A stretch of DNA of 64,000 nt from Devosia nitrariae (GTDB lineage: Bacteria > Pseudomonadota > Alphaproteobacteria > Rhizobiales > Devosiaceae): contig NZ_BSNS01000015.1 of assembly GCF_030160115.1 (NCBI RefSeq), positions 62,001-126,000 on the forward strand. Reading direction: 5' to 3'. The translations under genes and the position numbers were made by a program. A model generated the notes under the pieces. That model did no database searches. It was not told the origin of the DNA and saw only the letters and a program-made list of their open reading frames with translations. Positions 35,139 through 43,566 of the stretch are shown piece after piece. Every line of letters starts with the position of its first letter. Within the stretch, counting starts at the first letter, position 1.

Positions 35139-35534
35139 TCAGCGTTCGTCGTCGCTGGGGACGTCGATATCGAAGTCCTCGTTCTCGTCGTCCTCGTCCT
35201 CAAGGAAAACGTCCTCGTCGTCCTCGCCCAGGTCCTCGTCGACCTCGACGTCCTCGACATCGGGGATGTCGTCCTCGGCCCCTTCCTCGGCGTCGGCCTC
35301 TTCGAGAGAGATCACCTCGGGCGCTGCCGCGTCCTCGGTTTCCTCTTCTTCCGTCTCTTCCTGGGCTGCGACCGGGCGGGCCGGCGCGACCTTGGTCAAG
35401 ACTGCCTGCTCGAAGAACGAGCGAGGATAGGATTTGCCTGTATAGGGAGAAACGATCGGGTCCTGGTTGAGGTCGTAGAACTTCTTGCCAGTATCCGGAT
35501 CAGTCCGCTTGGTGCCGCGTTCGTCGTTGGACAC
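35139..35534 (-). CDS. FYDLN-acid domain protein (TIGR02300 family)
   Basis: 131 residues. The N-terminus has the family hallmark GTKRTDPDTGKKFYDLNQDPIVSPYTGKSYP. The remainder is very acidic low-complexity sequence (runs such as EDDIPDVEDVEVDEDLGEDD), probably disordered. The family is almost limited to alphaproteobacteria and has no known function. The usual zinc-type Cys before P-x-T-G is Asp here (TDPDTG). The start is chosen as GTG complementary to 35532-35534 behind GAGGATATTGAGA; a TTG two codons upstream is possible. It normally neighbours aroA, as here. Confidence 0.88.
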   Translation of the reverse strand: MSNDERGTKRTDPDTGKKFYDLNQDPIVSPYTGKSYPRSFFEQAVLTKVAPARPVAAQEETEEEETEDAAAPEVISLEEADAEEGAEDDIPDVEDVEVDEDLGEDDEDVFLEDEDDENEDFDIDVPSDDER

Positions 35535-35835
35535 TCTCAATATCCTCTTTGCGTGATTGCGCTCGCCCCACGCCGCCGCACTTCAAAAGGTCGTAGGGCG
35601 TATAATATCGATCCGCCAACTGCGCCTTGGCCAGCCAGCCCGGGCCCCGCCCGTTTCGGTCAGTCCGGTTAGGGCCAAACAATTCCCCTGTCAAACCGAA
35701 AATGAACGCCGCAGTTCCTTGGGCGCAGCGCGCAATTGCGGTTGAAAGCGCCCGTCGAGGTGGCGTCGGTCACAACCCTGTGTTAAGCGGCGCTGAGGTC
35801 ATCTCCGCAACCTCTGCCAGTCACCACGCTCTTTC
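35535..35835. other. Divergent promoter region, FYDLN gene / EPSPS-like gene
   Basis: 301 bp without a gene. A TATAAT box at 35601-35606 (plus strand) is the only strong promoter-like element I see; its -35 partner is weak. No operator or repeat was found. Confidence 0.4.
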
Positions 35836-37146
35836 ATGCCGATCGAGACTGCCCATCCGAGCGCCTATCGCATCGAGCGCGCCGCGCCCCTCTCCGGCCG
35901 GCTCCGCGTGCCGGGGGATCGGTTGGCCGCGCACCTGGCCCTGGCGGCAGCGGTACTTGCCGAGGGCGAGACCGTGCTCGAAGGCCTGCCGCAAACCCCC
36001 GAATTCGCGGCGAGCCTTGCGGTCGTTGCGGCGCTCGGGCCGCGGGTTCGGGCTGAAGGCGGTCGCGCCTCCATCCACGGTCTCGGCCTTCGCGGGCTCC
36101 TTGCCCCCGTCGGCATTATCGATCCCGGGTCCGGCGATCTGACCGCCGCCCTCGGCCTCGGCCTCGCCGGCATCCTGCCCATGCCGACGCGCTGGTCGCC
36201 TTCCGGCGGACGGCTGCCCGCCGCGCTCGAGGCTCCGCTGCGCGCCTTCGGCGCGATGGTCGAACCTCATGAGGATCGCACTCAGCCCTTCCTCGTTGGC
36301 GGTCCGCGAGTGCCCGCACCCGTCGCGCTTCGCCCGGCTGGCGAAGCGGAAGCCTTTCTGGCAATTCTTGCCTGTCTCGTCACGCCCGGCATCAGCCGCT
36401 TGCAGCTTCCCGCCGATCTCGCCTCGGCCCTGGCCGGTCCGTTGCGTGCGTTCGGCGCGGACATCGCGCTCAAGGGGGAAGGACCCGAGCGCACTCTTTC
36501 GGTGACGGGCCTGACGCCGTTGGCGGCGCGTCGGTTCGCTGTCGCCGGCGATCCGGCAGAGGCCGCCTGGGCGGCGCTCGCCGCGCTCATCGTGCCAAAG
36601 TCGGACGTCACCATCGAGAACGTCCTCGTCACCCCCGCCCGCACCGCTCTCATCGACGCGCTCCTCGAAATGGGTGGCAATATCGAGTTCGCCAACCAGC
36701 GCGAGGAGGCCGGCGAGCACATCGCCGACCTCAGGGTCCGCTCCTCCTTTCTGCGCGGCACCGCCCTTCCGGAGGCGCGCGCATTGGGTGCGGGCGGGCT
36801 CGCCGCGCTGGCTGTCGCCGGTGCCTATGCCAAGGGCGAGACGCGCCTGCCCGCAACTGCGGATTTTCGTATCCTGGCGGCGGGCCTGCAGGAGGCAGGA
36901 ATGGACTGCGTGTTCGAGAACGGCACGGCACTGATCACCGGCCGCCGCACACTTGCGGGCGGCGTCGAACTGACGGCCCGCGACGCTCGATCGGCGCTGG
37001 CGCTCGCCGTCCTCGCCCTTGGCGCCGACCGGCCGACGACGGTCGCTTTTGCCGGCGCCGGGGAGGAGGGTTGGCCGCCGCTCCTTTCCAGCTTTTCTCA
37101 AATCGGCGCCCGCCTGGAGCCCATCGCCCCAAAGGAGGCGTCATGA
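35836..37146 (+). CDS. EPSP-synthase-like protein lacking catalytic residues (aroA locus)
   Basis: 436 residues, full EPSPS length, in frame, closest by eye to class II (CP4-type) enzymes. The block GDPAEAAWAALAALIVPKSDVTIENVL (239-264) and ADLRVRSSFLRG (297-308) are nearly standard. Active-site motifs are lost: PGDKSISHRS is PGDRLAAHLA (Lys to R29, Ser to L30, Arg to L34); D-x-GNA-x-TG-x-R is DPGSGDLTAAL (95-105); the SAQ-V-K-SA motif is GEAEAFLA (169-176); the IDEYP Asp region is GAGGLAA (318-324); the ELRVKESDR segment is deleted (near 340-345); DHR is DAR. It should not make EPSP. It overlaps cmk by 4 bp (ATGA), as aroA does in relatives. No clear Shine-Dalgarno is seen. Confidence 0.85.
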   Translation: MPIETAHPSAYRIERAAPLSGRLRVPGDRLAAHLALAAAVLAEGETVLEGLPQTPEFAASLAVVAALGPRVRAEGGRASIHGLGLRGLLAPVGIIDPGSGDLTAALGLGLAGILPMPTRWSPSGGRLPAALEAPLRAFGAMVEPHEDRTQPFLVGGPRVPAPVALRPAGEAEAFLAILACLVTPGISRLQLPADLASALAGPLRAFGADIALKGEGPERTLSVTGLTPLAARRFAVAGDPAEAAWAALAALIVPKSDVTIENVLVTPARTALIDALLEMGGNIEFANQREEAGEHIADLRVRSSFLRGTALPEARALGAGGLAALAVAGAYAKGETRLPATADFRILAAGLQEAGMDCVFENGTALITGRRTLAGGVELTARDARSALALAVLALGADRPTTVAFAGAGEEGWPPLLSSFSQIGARLEPIAPKEAS

Positions 37147-37787
37147 TCATCGCCGTCGACGGACCCGCGGCATCGGGCAAGGGCACGCTCGCCGCCGGGC
37201 TCGCCGCCCACTATGGCCTCGCGCACCTCGATACCGGCCTGCTCTACCGGGCCGTCGGCCTTGCCGTGCGCGGCCATCTCGATGCCCCCGATTTCGAGGT
37301 GCGCGCCATAGAAGCCGCCCGCGCGCTCGATGCCGCGCACCTGACCAATCTGAGGGAGTTGACGGGCGCTGAGGCCGGCATGCTCGCCTCGCGCGTTGCC
37401 GTTATTGGCGAAGTGCGCGCCGCTATGCGCCAGTACCAGCGCGATTTCGCCCATCGGCCGGGTGGCGCCGTGCTCGACGGCCGCGACATCGGCACGGTCG
37501 TGTGCCCGGATGCCGACGTCAAACTGTTCATCGCGGCCGACAGCAAGGCGCGCATGGAACGTCGCGCCCGTCAGCTCGAGGCGAGGGGAGAGGTGGTTGA
37601 CCGTTACGCTCTTTATCACCAGATAGAGGAGCGGGATGCCAGGGACATGGCCAATCCCCATGGCGGCTTCTACCAGGCCGCCGATGCGGTCTTGCTAGAT
37701 ACGACCCAACTGGGTATAGAGGCCGCACTCCAGGCTGCCGTCGCGATCGTCGACAAGGTCATGGCCGGAAAGGTGCGGGGCAGCTAG
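37143..37787 (+). CDS. cmk: Cytidylate kinase
   Basis: 214-residue (d)CMP kinase. The P-loop is at the N-terminus (MIIAVDGPAASGKGTLAAGLA), then the CMP-binding segment (HLDTGLLYRAVGLAV) and GGAVLDGRDIGTVVCPDADVKLFIAADSKARMERRARQLEARG, which contains the GRDIGT motif and the lid. The start ATG at 37143 overlaps the stop of the EPSPS-like gene, so it is probably translated by coupling. This places selection on the upstream reading frame even if the protein is not catalytic. Upstream of rpsA as in most Rhizobiales. Confidence 0.95.
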   Translation: MIIAVDGPAASGKGTLAAGLAAHYGLAHLDTGLLYRAVGLAVRGHLDAPDFEVRAIEAARALDAAHLTNLRELTGAEAGMLASRVAVIGEVRAAMRQYQRDFAHRPGGAVLDGRDIGTVVCPDADVKLFIAADSKARMERRARQLEARGEVVDRYALYHQIEERDARDMANPHGGFYQAADAVLLDTTQLGIEAALQAAVAIVDKVMAGKVRGS

Positions 37788-37971
37788 CCTCGTAATCCAA
37801 GCCTTCTCCGCCCACTCCTCGATGGTCACCAAAGGCCACGGCGCTGGACTTTATCGTATTTGCATTTCGTTCGTGGTCGTGCCGCCGCGCCGGGTCGTTC
37901 ATTGAAACGACGGAGCAGGACCTTCGGAATGTTTTCAACCCCCAACCACCGGCGCGACTGGAGAATTGAAT

Positions 37972-39669
37972 TTGGCACAGCAAACTGTGACGAAAGAAGA
38001 TTTTGAATCCTTGCTGATGGATTCCTTTATCGACAACGAGCCCTTGGAAGGCGCCGTCGTCAAGGGCAAGGTCGTTGCCATCGAAAAGGATCTGGCCATC
38101 ATCGATGTTGGCCTGAAGACCGAAGGGCGCGTGGCGCTCAAGGAATTCGGCGCGGCCGGCCGTGATGGCACCATCGCCGTGGGCTCGGAAGTCGAGGTCT
38201 ATGTGGACCGCGTCGAGAACGCCATGGGCGAGGCCGTGCTTTCGCGCGAGAAGGCCCGCCGCGAAGAGAGCTGGGTCAAGCTCGAAGAGCTTTATAACAA
38301 GAACGAGCGCGTCGAAGGCGTCATCTTCAACCAGGTTAAGGGTGGCTTCACCGTCGACCTCGAAGGTGCCGTGGCGTTCCTGCCGCGTTCGCAGGTCGAC
38401 ATCCGTCCGATCCGCGATATCGGCCCGCTGATGAACGTCCCGCAGCCCTTCCAGATCCTGAAGATGGACAAGCGCCGCGGCAATATCGTCGTCTCGCGCC
38501 GCGCCATCCTCGAGGAGAGCCGCGCCGAGCAGCGCTCCGAGATCGTCCAGCAGCTCGAAGAAGGCCAGGTGGTCGATGGCGTCGTCAAGAACATCACCGA
38601 CTACGGTGCCTTCGTTGACCTGGGCGGTATCGACGGCCTGCTGCACGTTACCGACATCGCCTGGCGGCGTGTCAACCATCCGTCCGAAGTGCTCTCGATC
38701 GGCGAGACCATCAAGGTCCAGATCGTGCGCATCAACCACGAGAGCCACCGCATCAGCCTGGGCATGAAGCAGCTCCAGGCCGACCCGTGGGAAGGCATCG
38801 AGGCCAAGTACCCGATCGGCGCCAAGTTCACCGGCCGCGTGACCAACATCACCGACTATGGTGCGTTCGTCGAGCTGGAACCCGGCATCGAGGGCCTCAT
38901 CCACGTCTCGGAAATGAGCTGGACCAAGAAGAACGTCCACCCGGGCAAGATCGTCTCGACCTCCCAGGAAGTCGACGTCGTCGTGCTCGAAGTCGACAGC
39001 GACAAGCGCCGTATCTCGCTCGGCCTCAAGCAGACCCTTCAGAACCCGTGGGAGAGCTTTGCCGAGAGGTATCCGATCGGCTCCACCATCGAAGGCGAGG
39101 TCAAGAACAAGACCGAGTTCGGTCTGTTCATCGGTCTCGACGGCGATGTCGACGGCATGGTGCACCTCAGCGATCTCGACTGGCAGAAGCCCGGCGAGCA
39201 GGCGCTCGACGACTACAACCGCGGCGACATGGTCCAGGCCAAGGTCCTCGACGTCGATGTCGAGAAGGAGCGCATCTCGCTCGGCATCAAGCAGCTTGCT
39301 GCCGGCGACGTCACCGACACGGGCGGCGACGGTATCAAGAAGGGCTCGGTGGTGACCGGCACGGTGACCGAGGTCAACGACGGTGGCATCGAGGTCCGGA
39401 TCGCCGACAGCGAGATGACCGCGTTCATCCGCCGCGCCGATCTTTCGCGTGACCGCAATGACCAGCGTCCTGAGCGCTTTGCCAAGGGCGACAAGGTCGA
39501 CGCACGGATTACCCAGTACGACCGCAAGACCGGCCGTATTCAGCTCTCGATCAAGGCGCTCGAGATCGCAGAGGAGAAGGAGGCGGTGGCCGCTTACGGT
39601 TCGTCGGACTCCGGCGCTTCGCTCGGCGATATCCTGGGCGCTGCCCTCAAGGACCGCGAGCAGAAGTAA
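37972..39669 (+). CDS. rpsA: 30S ribosomal protein S1
   Basis: About 565 residues with six S1 repeats that bind mRNA on the 30S subunit; units are visible at EGAVVKGKVVAIEKDLAIIDVGLKTEGRV, EGVIFNQVKGGFTVDL, DGVVKNITDYGAFVDLGGIDGLLHVTD, TGRVTNITDYGAFVELEPGIEGLIHVSE, EGEVKNKTEFGLFIGL and TGTVTEVNDGGIEVRI. The start is a non-ATG: GGAG at 37960-37963 is best spaced for TTG 37972; TTG 37966 in the same frame is the alternative. The 178-bp gap after cmk has no other gene. A strong terminator follows. Confidence 0.95.
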   Translation: MAQQTVTKEDFESLLMDSFIDNEPLEGAVVKGKVVAIEKDLAIIDVGLKTEGRVALKEFGAAGRDGTIAVGSEVEVYVDRVENAMGEAVLSREKARREESWVKLEELYNKNERVEGVIFNQVKGGFTVDLEGAVAFLPRSQVDIRPIRDIGPLMNVPQPFQILKMDKRRGNIVVSRRAILEESRAEQRSEIVQQLEEGQVVDGVVKNITDYGAFVDLGGIDGLLHVTDIAWRRVNHPSEVLSIGETIKVQIVRINHESHRISLGMKQLQADPWEGIEAKYPIGAKFTGRVTNITDYGAFVELEPGIEGLIHVSEMSWTKKNVHPGKIVSTSQEVDVVVLEVDSDKRRISLGLKQTLQNPWESFAERYPIGSTIEGEVKNKTEFGLFIGLDGDVDGMVHLSDLDWQKPGEQALDDYNRGDMVQAKVLDVDVEKERISLGIKQLAAGDVTDTGGDGIKKGSVVTGTVTEVNDGGIEVRIADSEMTAFIRRADLSRDRNDQRPERFAKGDKVDARITQYDRKTGRIQLSIKALEIAEEKEAVAAYGSSDSGASLGDILGAALKDREQK

Positions 39670-39698
39670 GCCCGCGGGTCCTTTCGCAACGCTTGTCC

Positions 39699-39730
39699 GG
39701 CCCGCGCTTTTTTAAAGCGCGGGCCTTTTT
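39699..39730 (+). terminator. Intrinsic terminator after rpsA
   Basis: GGCCCGCGCTTT-TTT-AAAGCGCGGGCC followed by TTTTT (39726-39730), 29 bp after the stop. Confidence 0.95.
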
Positions 39731-39739
39731 CTTGTCGCC

Positions 39740-39838
39740 AGAGCTTTTCCCGTTCTGATTGGCTCAGAACAGGAGCTCCAAGTTCCTCGATTGTCGCGTT
39801 TCGAACGCAAACCGGCGTCCACTTTTGCTGAAACGCTC
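39740..39838. repeat. Double-hairpin intergenic repeat, type II, reverse orientation
   Basis: AGAGCTTTTCCCGTTCTGA...TCAGAACAGGAGCTC, then GCGTTTCGAA...CCACTTTTGCTGAAACGCTC. The arm pair GTTCTGA/TCAGAAC replaces GTTCCGA/TCGGAAC of other copies: both sides changed. It lies between the rpsA terminator and an acetyltransferase gene. Confidence 0.8.
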
Positions 39839-39853
39839 AAAGTCCCTGCCGCC

Positions 39854-40363
39854 ATGATCACCAGTCTCGCCGCCTGGCGCCCCTTGACGCCGGCTGACCT
39901 CTCCGCGGTCGAAGCCATCGCTGCCGACGTCCATCCCGATTTCTTCGAGGAGCCGGCGGTTTTTGCCGAGCGCCAGCGTCTCTATCCGAAAGGGACCCAC
40001 ATCCTCGAAGCCGGCGGTGCGCCATGCGGCTACGTGCTGAGCCACCCGTGGCGGATCGCAAGCCTGCCGTCGCTCAACTCGCTCCTTGGTTCGCTGCCCG
40101 AGGATGCCGATACTTACTACCTCCACGATCTCGCCTTGCTCACCCGGGCGCGCGGCACCGGCGCTGCCGGCCGCATCGTCGCCGACCTCGTCGCCCACGC
40201 GCGCTCCGAGGGCTTCGCCAGCATGAGCCTCGTTGCCGTCAACGCCAGCCAGGCCTTCTGGGAAAGGCATGGTTTTGCCGCAAAGGAGAGTCCCGCGCTT
40301 GCCGGAAAGCTTGAAAGCTACGAGCAGTCGGCGCGGTTCATGGTCAGGTCGATGGACGAATGA
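39854..40363 (+). CDS. GNAT-family acetyltransferase
   Basis: 169 residues from ATG 39854 (MITSLAAWRPLTPADLSAVEAIAADVHPDF). Longer in-frame starts would translate the repeat next to it. Core motifs are TYYLHDLALLTRARGTGAAGRIVADLVAHARSEGFASMSLVAVNASQAFWERHGF; the acetyl-CoA loop is RARGTGAAG. It resembles acyltransferases of the RimI-like set with unknown substrate. Its 3' end overlaps the convergent acetyltransferase gene by 20 bp. Confidence 0.85.
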   Translation: MITSLAAWRPLTPADLSAVEAIAADVHPDFFEEPAVFAERQRLYPKGTHILEAGGAPCGYVLSHPWRIASLPSLNSLLGSLPEDADTYYLHDLALLTRARGTGAAGRIVADLVAHARSEGFASMSLVAVNASQAFWERHGFAAKESPALAGKLESYEQSARFMVRSMDE

Positions 40364-40793
40364 CTTTTCGCCAGATGAGTTCCGGGTCGCCCTCGTCCAG
40401 ACCCTCTATGATACCGCTGCGGATAAAGCCGAGGCGTTGAACGAGGCTCTGCATGGCAAGGTTCGACCGATTGGTCGACGTCCACAGGCGCTGTGTGCGG
40501 CAGTGACCCGTCAGATGCTCGATCAGCGCCGCGCCGAGTCCCTGCCGCCGGAACCGCGGGCCCACCATCAGCAGCTCGATGAAGCCGTCGTGGAAGAAAC
40601 CGTAGGTCAGGACCCCGTAACCGGCAGGCCGGCCATCCATCAGGGCGACATGTGCCTGACCGGCCCGCACCCAGGAGTCGATCTCCTCCGCCCGGCGCGC
40701 GTCCTGCGGCAGCCATGTATCGAGCGCACAAAGCGCGGCCATGTCTTCGGGTTTTGCCAGGCGGATGGCGATGCTCATGTCGACAGCGTTCAC
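40344..40793 (-). CDS. GNAT-family acetyltransferase
   Basis: 149 residues. GNAT core: HDGFIELLMVGPRFRRQGLGAALIEHLTGHCRTQRLWTSTNRSNLAMQSLVQRLGFIRSGII, with the canonical acetyl-CoA loop RRQGLGAAL. The start ATG complementary to 40791-40793 precedes a second in-frame Met (MSIAIRLAKPEDM), which may be the true start. It converges on and overlaps the previous acetyltransferase gene, to which it is only distantly similar. Substrate unknown. Confidence 0.85.
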   Translation of the reverse strand: MNAVDMSIAIRLAKPEDMAALCALDTWLPQDARRAEEIDSWVRAGQAHVALMDGRPAGYGVLTYGFFHDGFIELLMVGPRFRRQGLGAALIEHLTGHCRTQRLWTSTNRSNLAMQSLVQRLGFIRSGIIEGLDEGDPELIWRKVIRPST

Positions 40794-40823
40794 ATGCCTC
40801 CCCCGTTCGTCAATCTCCTCGCG

Positions 40824-40901
40824 GGAGCGGGATGCGAAAATCCCGCGACGACAAAAGTTAGCGCGCGCGATTTTCTTCCATCAAATCGCATCGCGCTCTA
40901 G
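40824..40901. repeat. Double-hairpin intergenic repeat, type I, shortened
   Basis: GAGCGGGATGCGAAAATCCCGC: the first hairpin has lost its inner arms on both sides but still folds. Then GACAAAAGTTAG and hairpin 2 ending ATCAAATCGCATCGCGCTCTAG. Confidence 0.75.
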
Positions 40902-40963
40902 CCTTGCAATCGCCATGGCCTGCCATTAACTCGGCTGGACTTAGCCGATCGGAGATCGCCCCC

Positions 40964-41920
40964 ATGACCGACGACCCCCGTTTCGACAGCGCCCACACTC
41001 TGCTGGCGGCCGACAGATACCGGCGTTCGCGCGGGCTTTGGAGGATCGCCGCGTTCGTCGCCCTCGCGGTCGCCATCCTGGCGTTGGTCGGGCGCTTCGC
41101 GCTTGCTGACGGCGGCGGTGGCGGGGATCGCATTGCACGCATCATCGTTGACGGCACCATCACCACCAACCGCGAGCGGCAGGAGGCGATCGAGGCGGTG
41201 ATTCAGGACGAGCGCGTCAAGGCCGTCATCGTCTCGATCAACTCGCCCGGCGGCTCGACCGCGGGCGGTGAGGAGCTCTATGAGGCGCTTGGCACCCTCA
41301 GGGCGCAAAAGCCCGTGGTGGCGGTCATAAACGAGCTCGGCGCGTCGGCCGCCTACATGACCGCTATCGGCACCGATCGCATTTTCGCCCGCCGCCTGTC
41401 CATCGTCGGCTCCATCGGAGTTCTTTATCAGCACGTCAACGCCGGCCAGCTCCTCGACACGATCGGCATCGACCTCGAAAAGGTGGCCTCCGGCCCCTTG
41501 AAGGCCGAGCCCGATTTCAATGAGCCGATTACCGGCGAGGTGCGCGCCTCCATCGCCGCCATGGTCGACAACAGTTTCGCCTGGTTCGTCGACGTCGTCG
41601 CTGAGCGCCGGGACCTGCCACGCGGGGAGACCCTGGCGCTCGCCGACGGTCGTATCGTTTCCGGGCGTACCGCCCTCGAGACCGGGCTCATAGACGCCAT
41701 CGGCGGGGAGGCCGAGGCCACCGCCTGGCTCGAGAGCGAGCGCGATATTGCCGCAGACCTGCCCGTGGTCACCGCTTGGCCACAGGAGGAAGAAGGCTTC
41801 GGTTGGCTGAGCTACTTCATCGAGCAGAAAGCACGCTCGGCTCTGGGTTTACCCGCCGGTCGCACCGCCGTTCCGCTTGACGGGCTTGTCTCGCTTTGGC
41901 AGGTTGACCCGAGCCGCTAG
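40964..41920 (+). CDS. sppA: Signal peptide peptidase SppA (S49 family, short form)
   Basis: 318 residues from ATG 40964 behind GGAGATCGCCCCC. One N-terminal TM anchor ([24 protein letters not shown]), then the protease domain facing the periplasm: [22 protein letters not shown], the nucleophile region [31 protein letters not shown] and a Lys general base further on. The short, single-domain form is normal for alphaproteobacteria. It degrades leftover signal peptides in the membrane. It is followed by ihfB, as in relatives. Confidence 0.92.
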   Translation: MTDDPRFDSAHTLLAADRYRRSRGLWRIAAFVALAVAILALVGRFALADGGGGGDRIARIIVDGTITTNRERQEAIEAVIQDERVKAVIVSINSPGGSTAGGEELYEALGTLRAQKPVVAVINELGASAAYMTAIGTDRIFARRLSIVGSIGVLYQHVNAGQLLDTIGIDLEKVASGPLKAEPDFNEPITGEVRASIAAMVDNSFAWFVDVVAERRDLPRGETLALADGRIVSGRTALETGLIDAIGGEAEATAWLESERDIAADLPVVTAWPQEEEGFGWLSYFIEQKARSALGLPAGRTAVPLDGLVSLWQVDPSR

Positions 41921-42002
41921 AGCTGGGATCAGGATATCCGGCTCCGGGGCGTGCACGGATTGCATCCTGTCCATGGAAGGCATTGCCCCGGGGAGGGCGA
42001 CG

Positions 42003-42284
42003 ATGATCAAATCGGAACTCGTCGAGAAGCTCGCGGCCGAGAATCCGCACCTGTTCCAGCGCGATGTGGAAAATATCGTGAACGCCATCCTCGACGAGGT
42101 CGGCGATGCCATGGCGCGGGGCGACCGCGTGGAGCTGCGTGGGTTCGGCGCCTTTTCGGTCAAGAACCGACCGGCGCGTGTCGGCCGCAATCCGCGCACG
42201 GGCGAGCAGGTGGATGTCGGCGAGAAATACGTGCCGCAGTTCAAGGCTGGCAAGGAAATCCGCGAACGGCTGAACCGCGAGTAA
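42003..42284 (+). CDS. ihfB: Integration host factor subunit beta
   Basis: 93-residue DNA-bending protein that pairs with IhfA. Start ATG 42003 behind GGGGAGGGCGACG. The family sequence is complete: [64 protein letters not shown] (the intercalating Pro lies in GRNPRTGE) and [15 protein letters not shown]. The gap after it is filled by a repeat copy. Confidence 0.96.
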   Translation: MIKSELVEKLAAENPHLFQRDVENIVNAILDEVGDAMARGDRVELRGFGAFSVKNRPARVGRNPRTGEQVDVGEKYVPQFKAGKEIRERLNRE

Positions 42285-42304
42285 CGCGAAAAGGCTGTAC
42301 GCAA

Positions 42305-42408
42305 TAGAGCGGGATGCGAAAAGTGGGAACCGGTTTTTCGCCAGAATCCCGCGGCAACAAGGAATTAGAGCGAGCGATTTGAGTCTATCAAATCGTATCG
42401 CGCTCTAG
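42305..42408. repeat. Double-hairpin intergenic repeat, type I (canonical)
   Basis: TAGAGCGGGATGCGAAAA-GTGGGAACCGG-TTTTTCGC...ATCCCGC, GCAACAA linker, then GAGCGAGCGATTTGA...TCAAATCGTATCGCGCTCTAG. Both TAGAGC/GCTCTAG ends are intact. It lies 20 bp after ihfB and 9 bp before lapA. Confidence 0.9.
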
Positions 42409-42417
42409 GGCACGGGT

Positions 42418-42774
42418 ATGGTCAAGAAAATCGCCGGTTGGTTGGTGTTGGTGCCGCTCAGTGTGGTGCTGATCGCCTTCGCACTTGCCAACAGGCAGCT
42501 CATTGCCCTCAACCTCAATCCGCTGAGCTCCGCCGGTCCCCTCGATGATGGCCGGGGCGTGCCCATGTTCCTCGTCCTTTATGCAATGCTGCTTATCGGC
42601 ATATTGCTCGGTGGTGCCGCCACCTGGTTCGCCCAGGGTGTTCACCGTCAGCGCGAGCGGCACTGGCGCCGCGAGGCCCAGCAACTTGGCCGCGAGCTCG
42701 ACAAGCTCCGCCGCAGCCAGCGTGAGCATCGCGTTGAGGACAGCGAGATCGACGACCTCCTGGATGTCCGTTGA
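42418..42774 (+). CDS. lapA: LapA-domain (DUF1049) membrane protein
   Basis: 118 residues with two TM helices (IAGWLVLVPLSVVLIAFALANRQ and MFLVLYAMLLIGILLGGAATWF) and a C-terminal cytoplasmic coiled coil rich in Arg/Glu (HRQRERHWRREAQQLGRELDKLRR). This is the LapA/YciS architecture; in E. coli LapA works with LapB in control of lipopolysaccharide synthesis. No lapB is next to it. It is followed after 74 bp by trpF, with which it may be co-transcribed. Confidence 0.85.
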   Translation: MVKKIAGWLVLVPLSVVLIAFALANRQLIALNLNPLSSAGPLDDGRGVPMFLVLYAMLLIGILLGGAATWFAQGVHRQRERHWRREAQQLGRELDKLRRSQREHRVEDSEIDDLLDVR

Positions 42775-42848
42775 TGAGCAACCCCCGGGTGACGCCACGC
42801 CGGACCGTCGTTCCTCCCGATTTCGTGTCATTGAATAGCTAAGGCACC

Positions 42849-43496
42849 ATGTCCGACCCTCTGACCGTTAAGATTTGCGGGATCAAAACCCCGGACGTCC
42901 TCGAAGCGGCGATCCTGGCCGGCGCCGACATGGTCGGCTTCGTCCACTTCCAGCGCTCGCCCCGGCACGTATCGATCGAGGAGATCGCTTTCTTGATTTC
43001 CGAGGCGCGCGGGCGCGTCGAGACCTGCGTGCTGCTGGTCAATCCCGACAATTCCTGCGTTGCCGAGGTCGCGGCCTTGGGCCCCGACTGGATCCAGCTC
43101 CACGGTCCCGAGACCCCCTCCCGCGTCGAGGCCATCCGCGCCGAGGCGGGCATAGAAATCATCAAGGCTCTGCCGATCGGCTCACGCGAGGACGTCGCCC
43201 ACATTGCCGATTTCATCGAGGTCGCCGACCGTATCCTGCTTGACGGCAAGCCACCCAAGGGCGCCGATCGGCCAGGTGGGCATGGCGAGACCTTCGACTG
43301 GTCGCTGGTCAACGCGCTTGACCCGCAGGTCTCCTTCATGCTTTCGGGAGGGCTGACGCCCGACAACGTCGCGGCCGCCATTTCCAAGGCCCGGCCCGCC
43401 GGGGTCGATGTGTCCACTGGTGTCGAAAGCGCGCCGGGCGTCAAGGATATCGGGTTGATCGAAGCGTTCATCCGCAACGCGCGGGCGGCGGCCTGA
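42849..43496 (+). CDS. trpF: Phosphoribosylanthranilate isomerase
   Basis: 215-residue TIM-barrel enzyme, third step of the tryptophan branch. [10 protein letters not shown] contains the catalytic Cys, [15 protein letters not shown] the phosphate-side loop, and [19 protein letters not shown] (catalytic Asp) and [12 protein letters not shown] complete the signature set. It is first of trpFBA, the common rhizobial split of trp genes. No leader peptide or attenuator was seen before it. Confidence 0.95.
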   Translation: MSDPLTVKICGIKTPDVLEAAILAGADMVGFVHFQRSPRHVSIEEIAFLISEARGRVETCVLLVNPDNSCVAEVAALGPDWIQLHGPETPSRVEAIRAEAGIEIIKALPIGSREDVAHIADFIEVADRILLDGKPPKGADRPGGHGETFDWSLVNALDPQVSFMLSGGLTPDNVAAAISKARPAGVDVSTGVESAPGVKDIGLIEAFIRNARAAA

Positions 43497-43566
43497 TTTT
43501 TCGGGAAAGCGGATACCGCTTGAAAAGCAGGGTCGAGAGCCGGCCCGAATACGAGGAACGAGTAGC

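Noticed and set aside
42775..42848. Trp leader peptide or attenuator before trpF
   Set aside because: No short frame with tandem Trp codons and no terminator hairpin were seen in the gap.
43498..43520. A further repeat copy between trpF and trpB
   Set aside because: Only about 20 bp (GGGAAAGCGGATACCGCTT) resemble the inner part of hairpin 1; too short to call.
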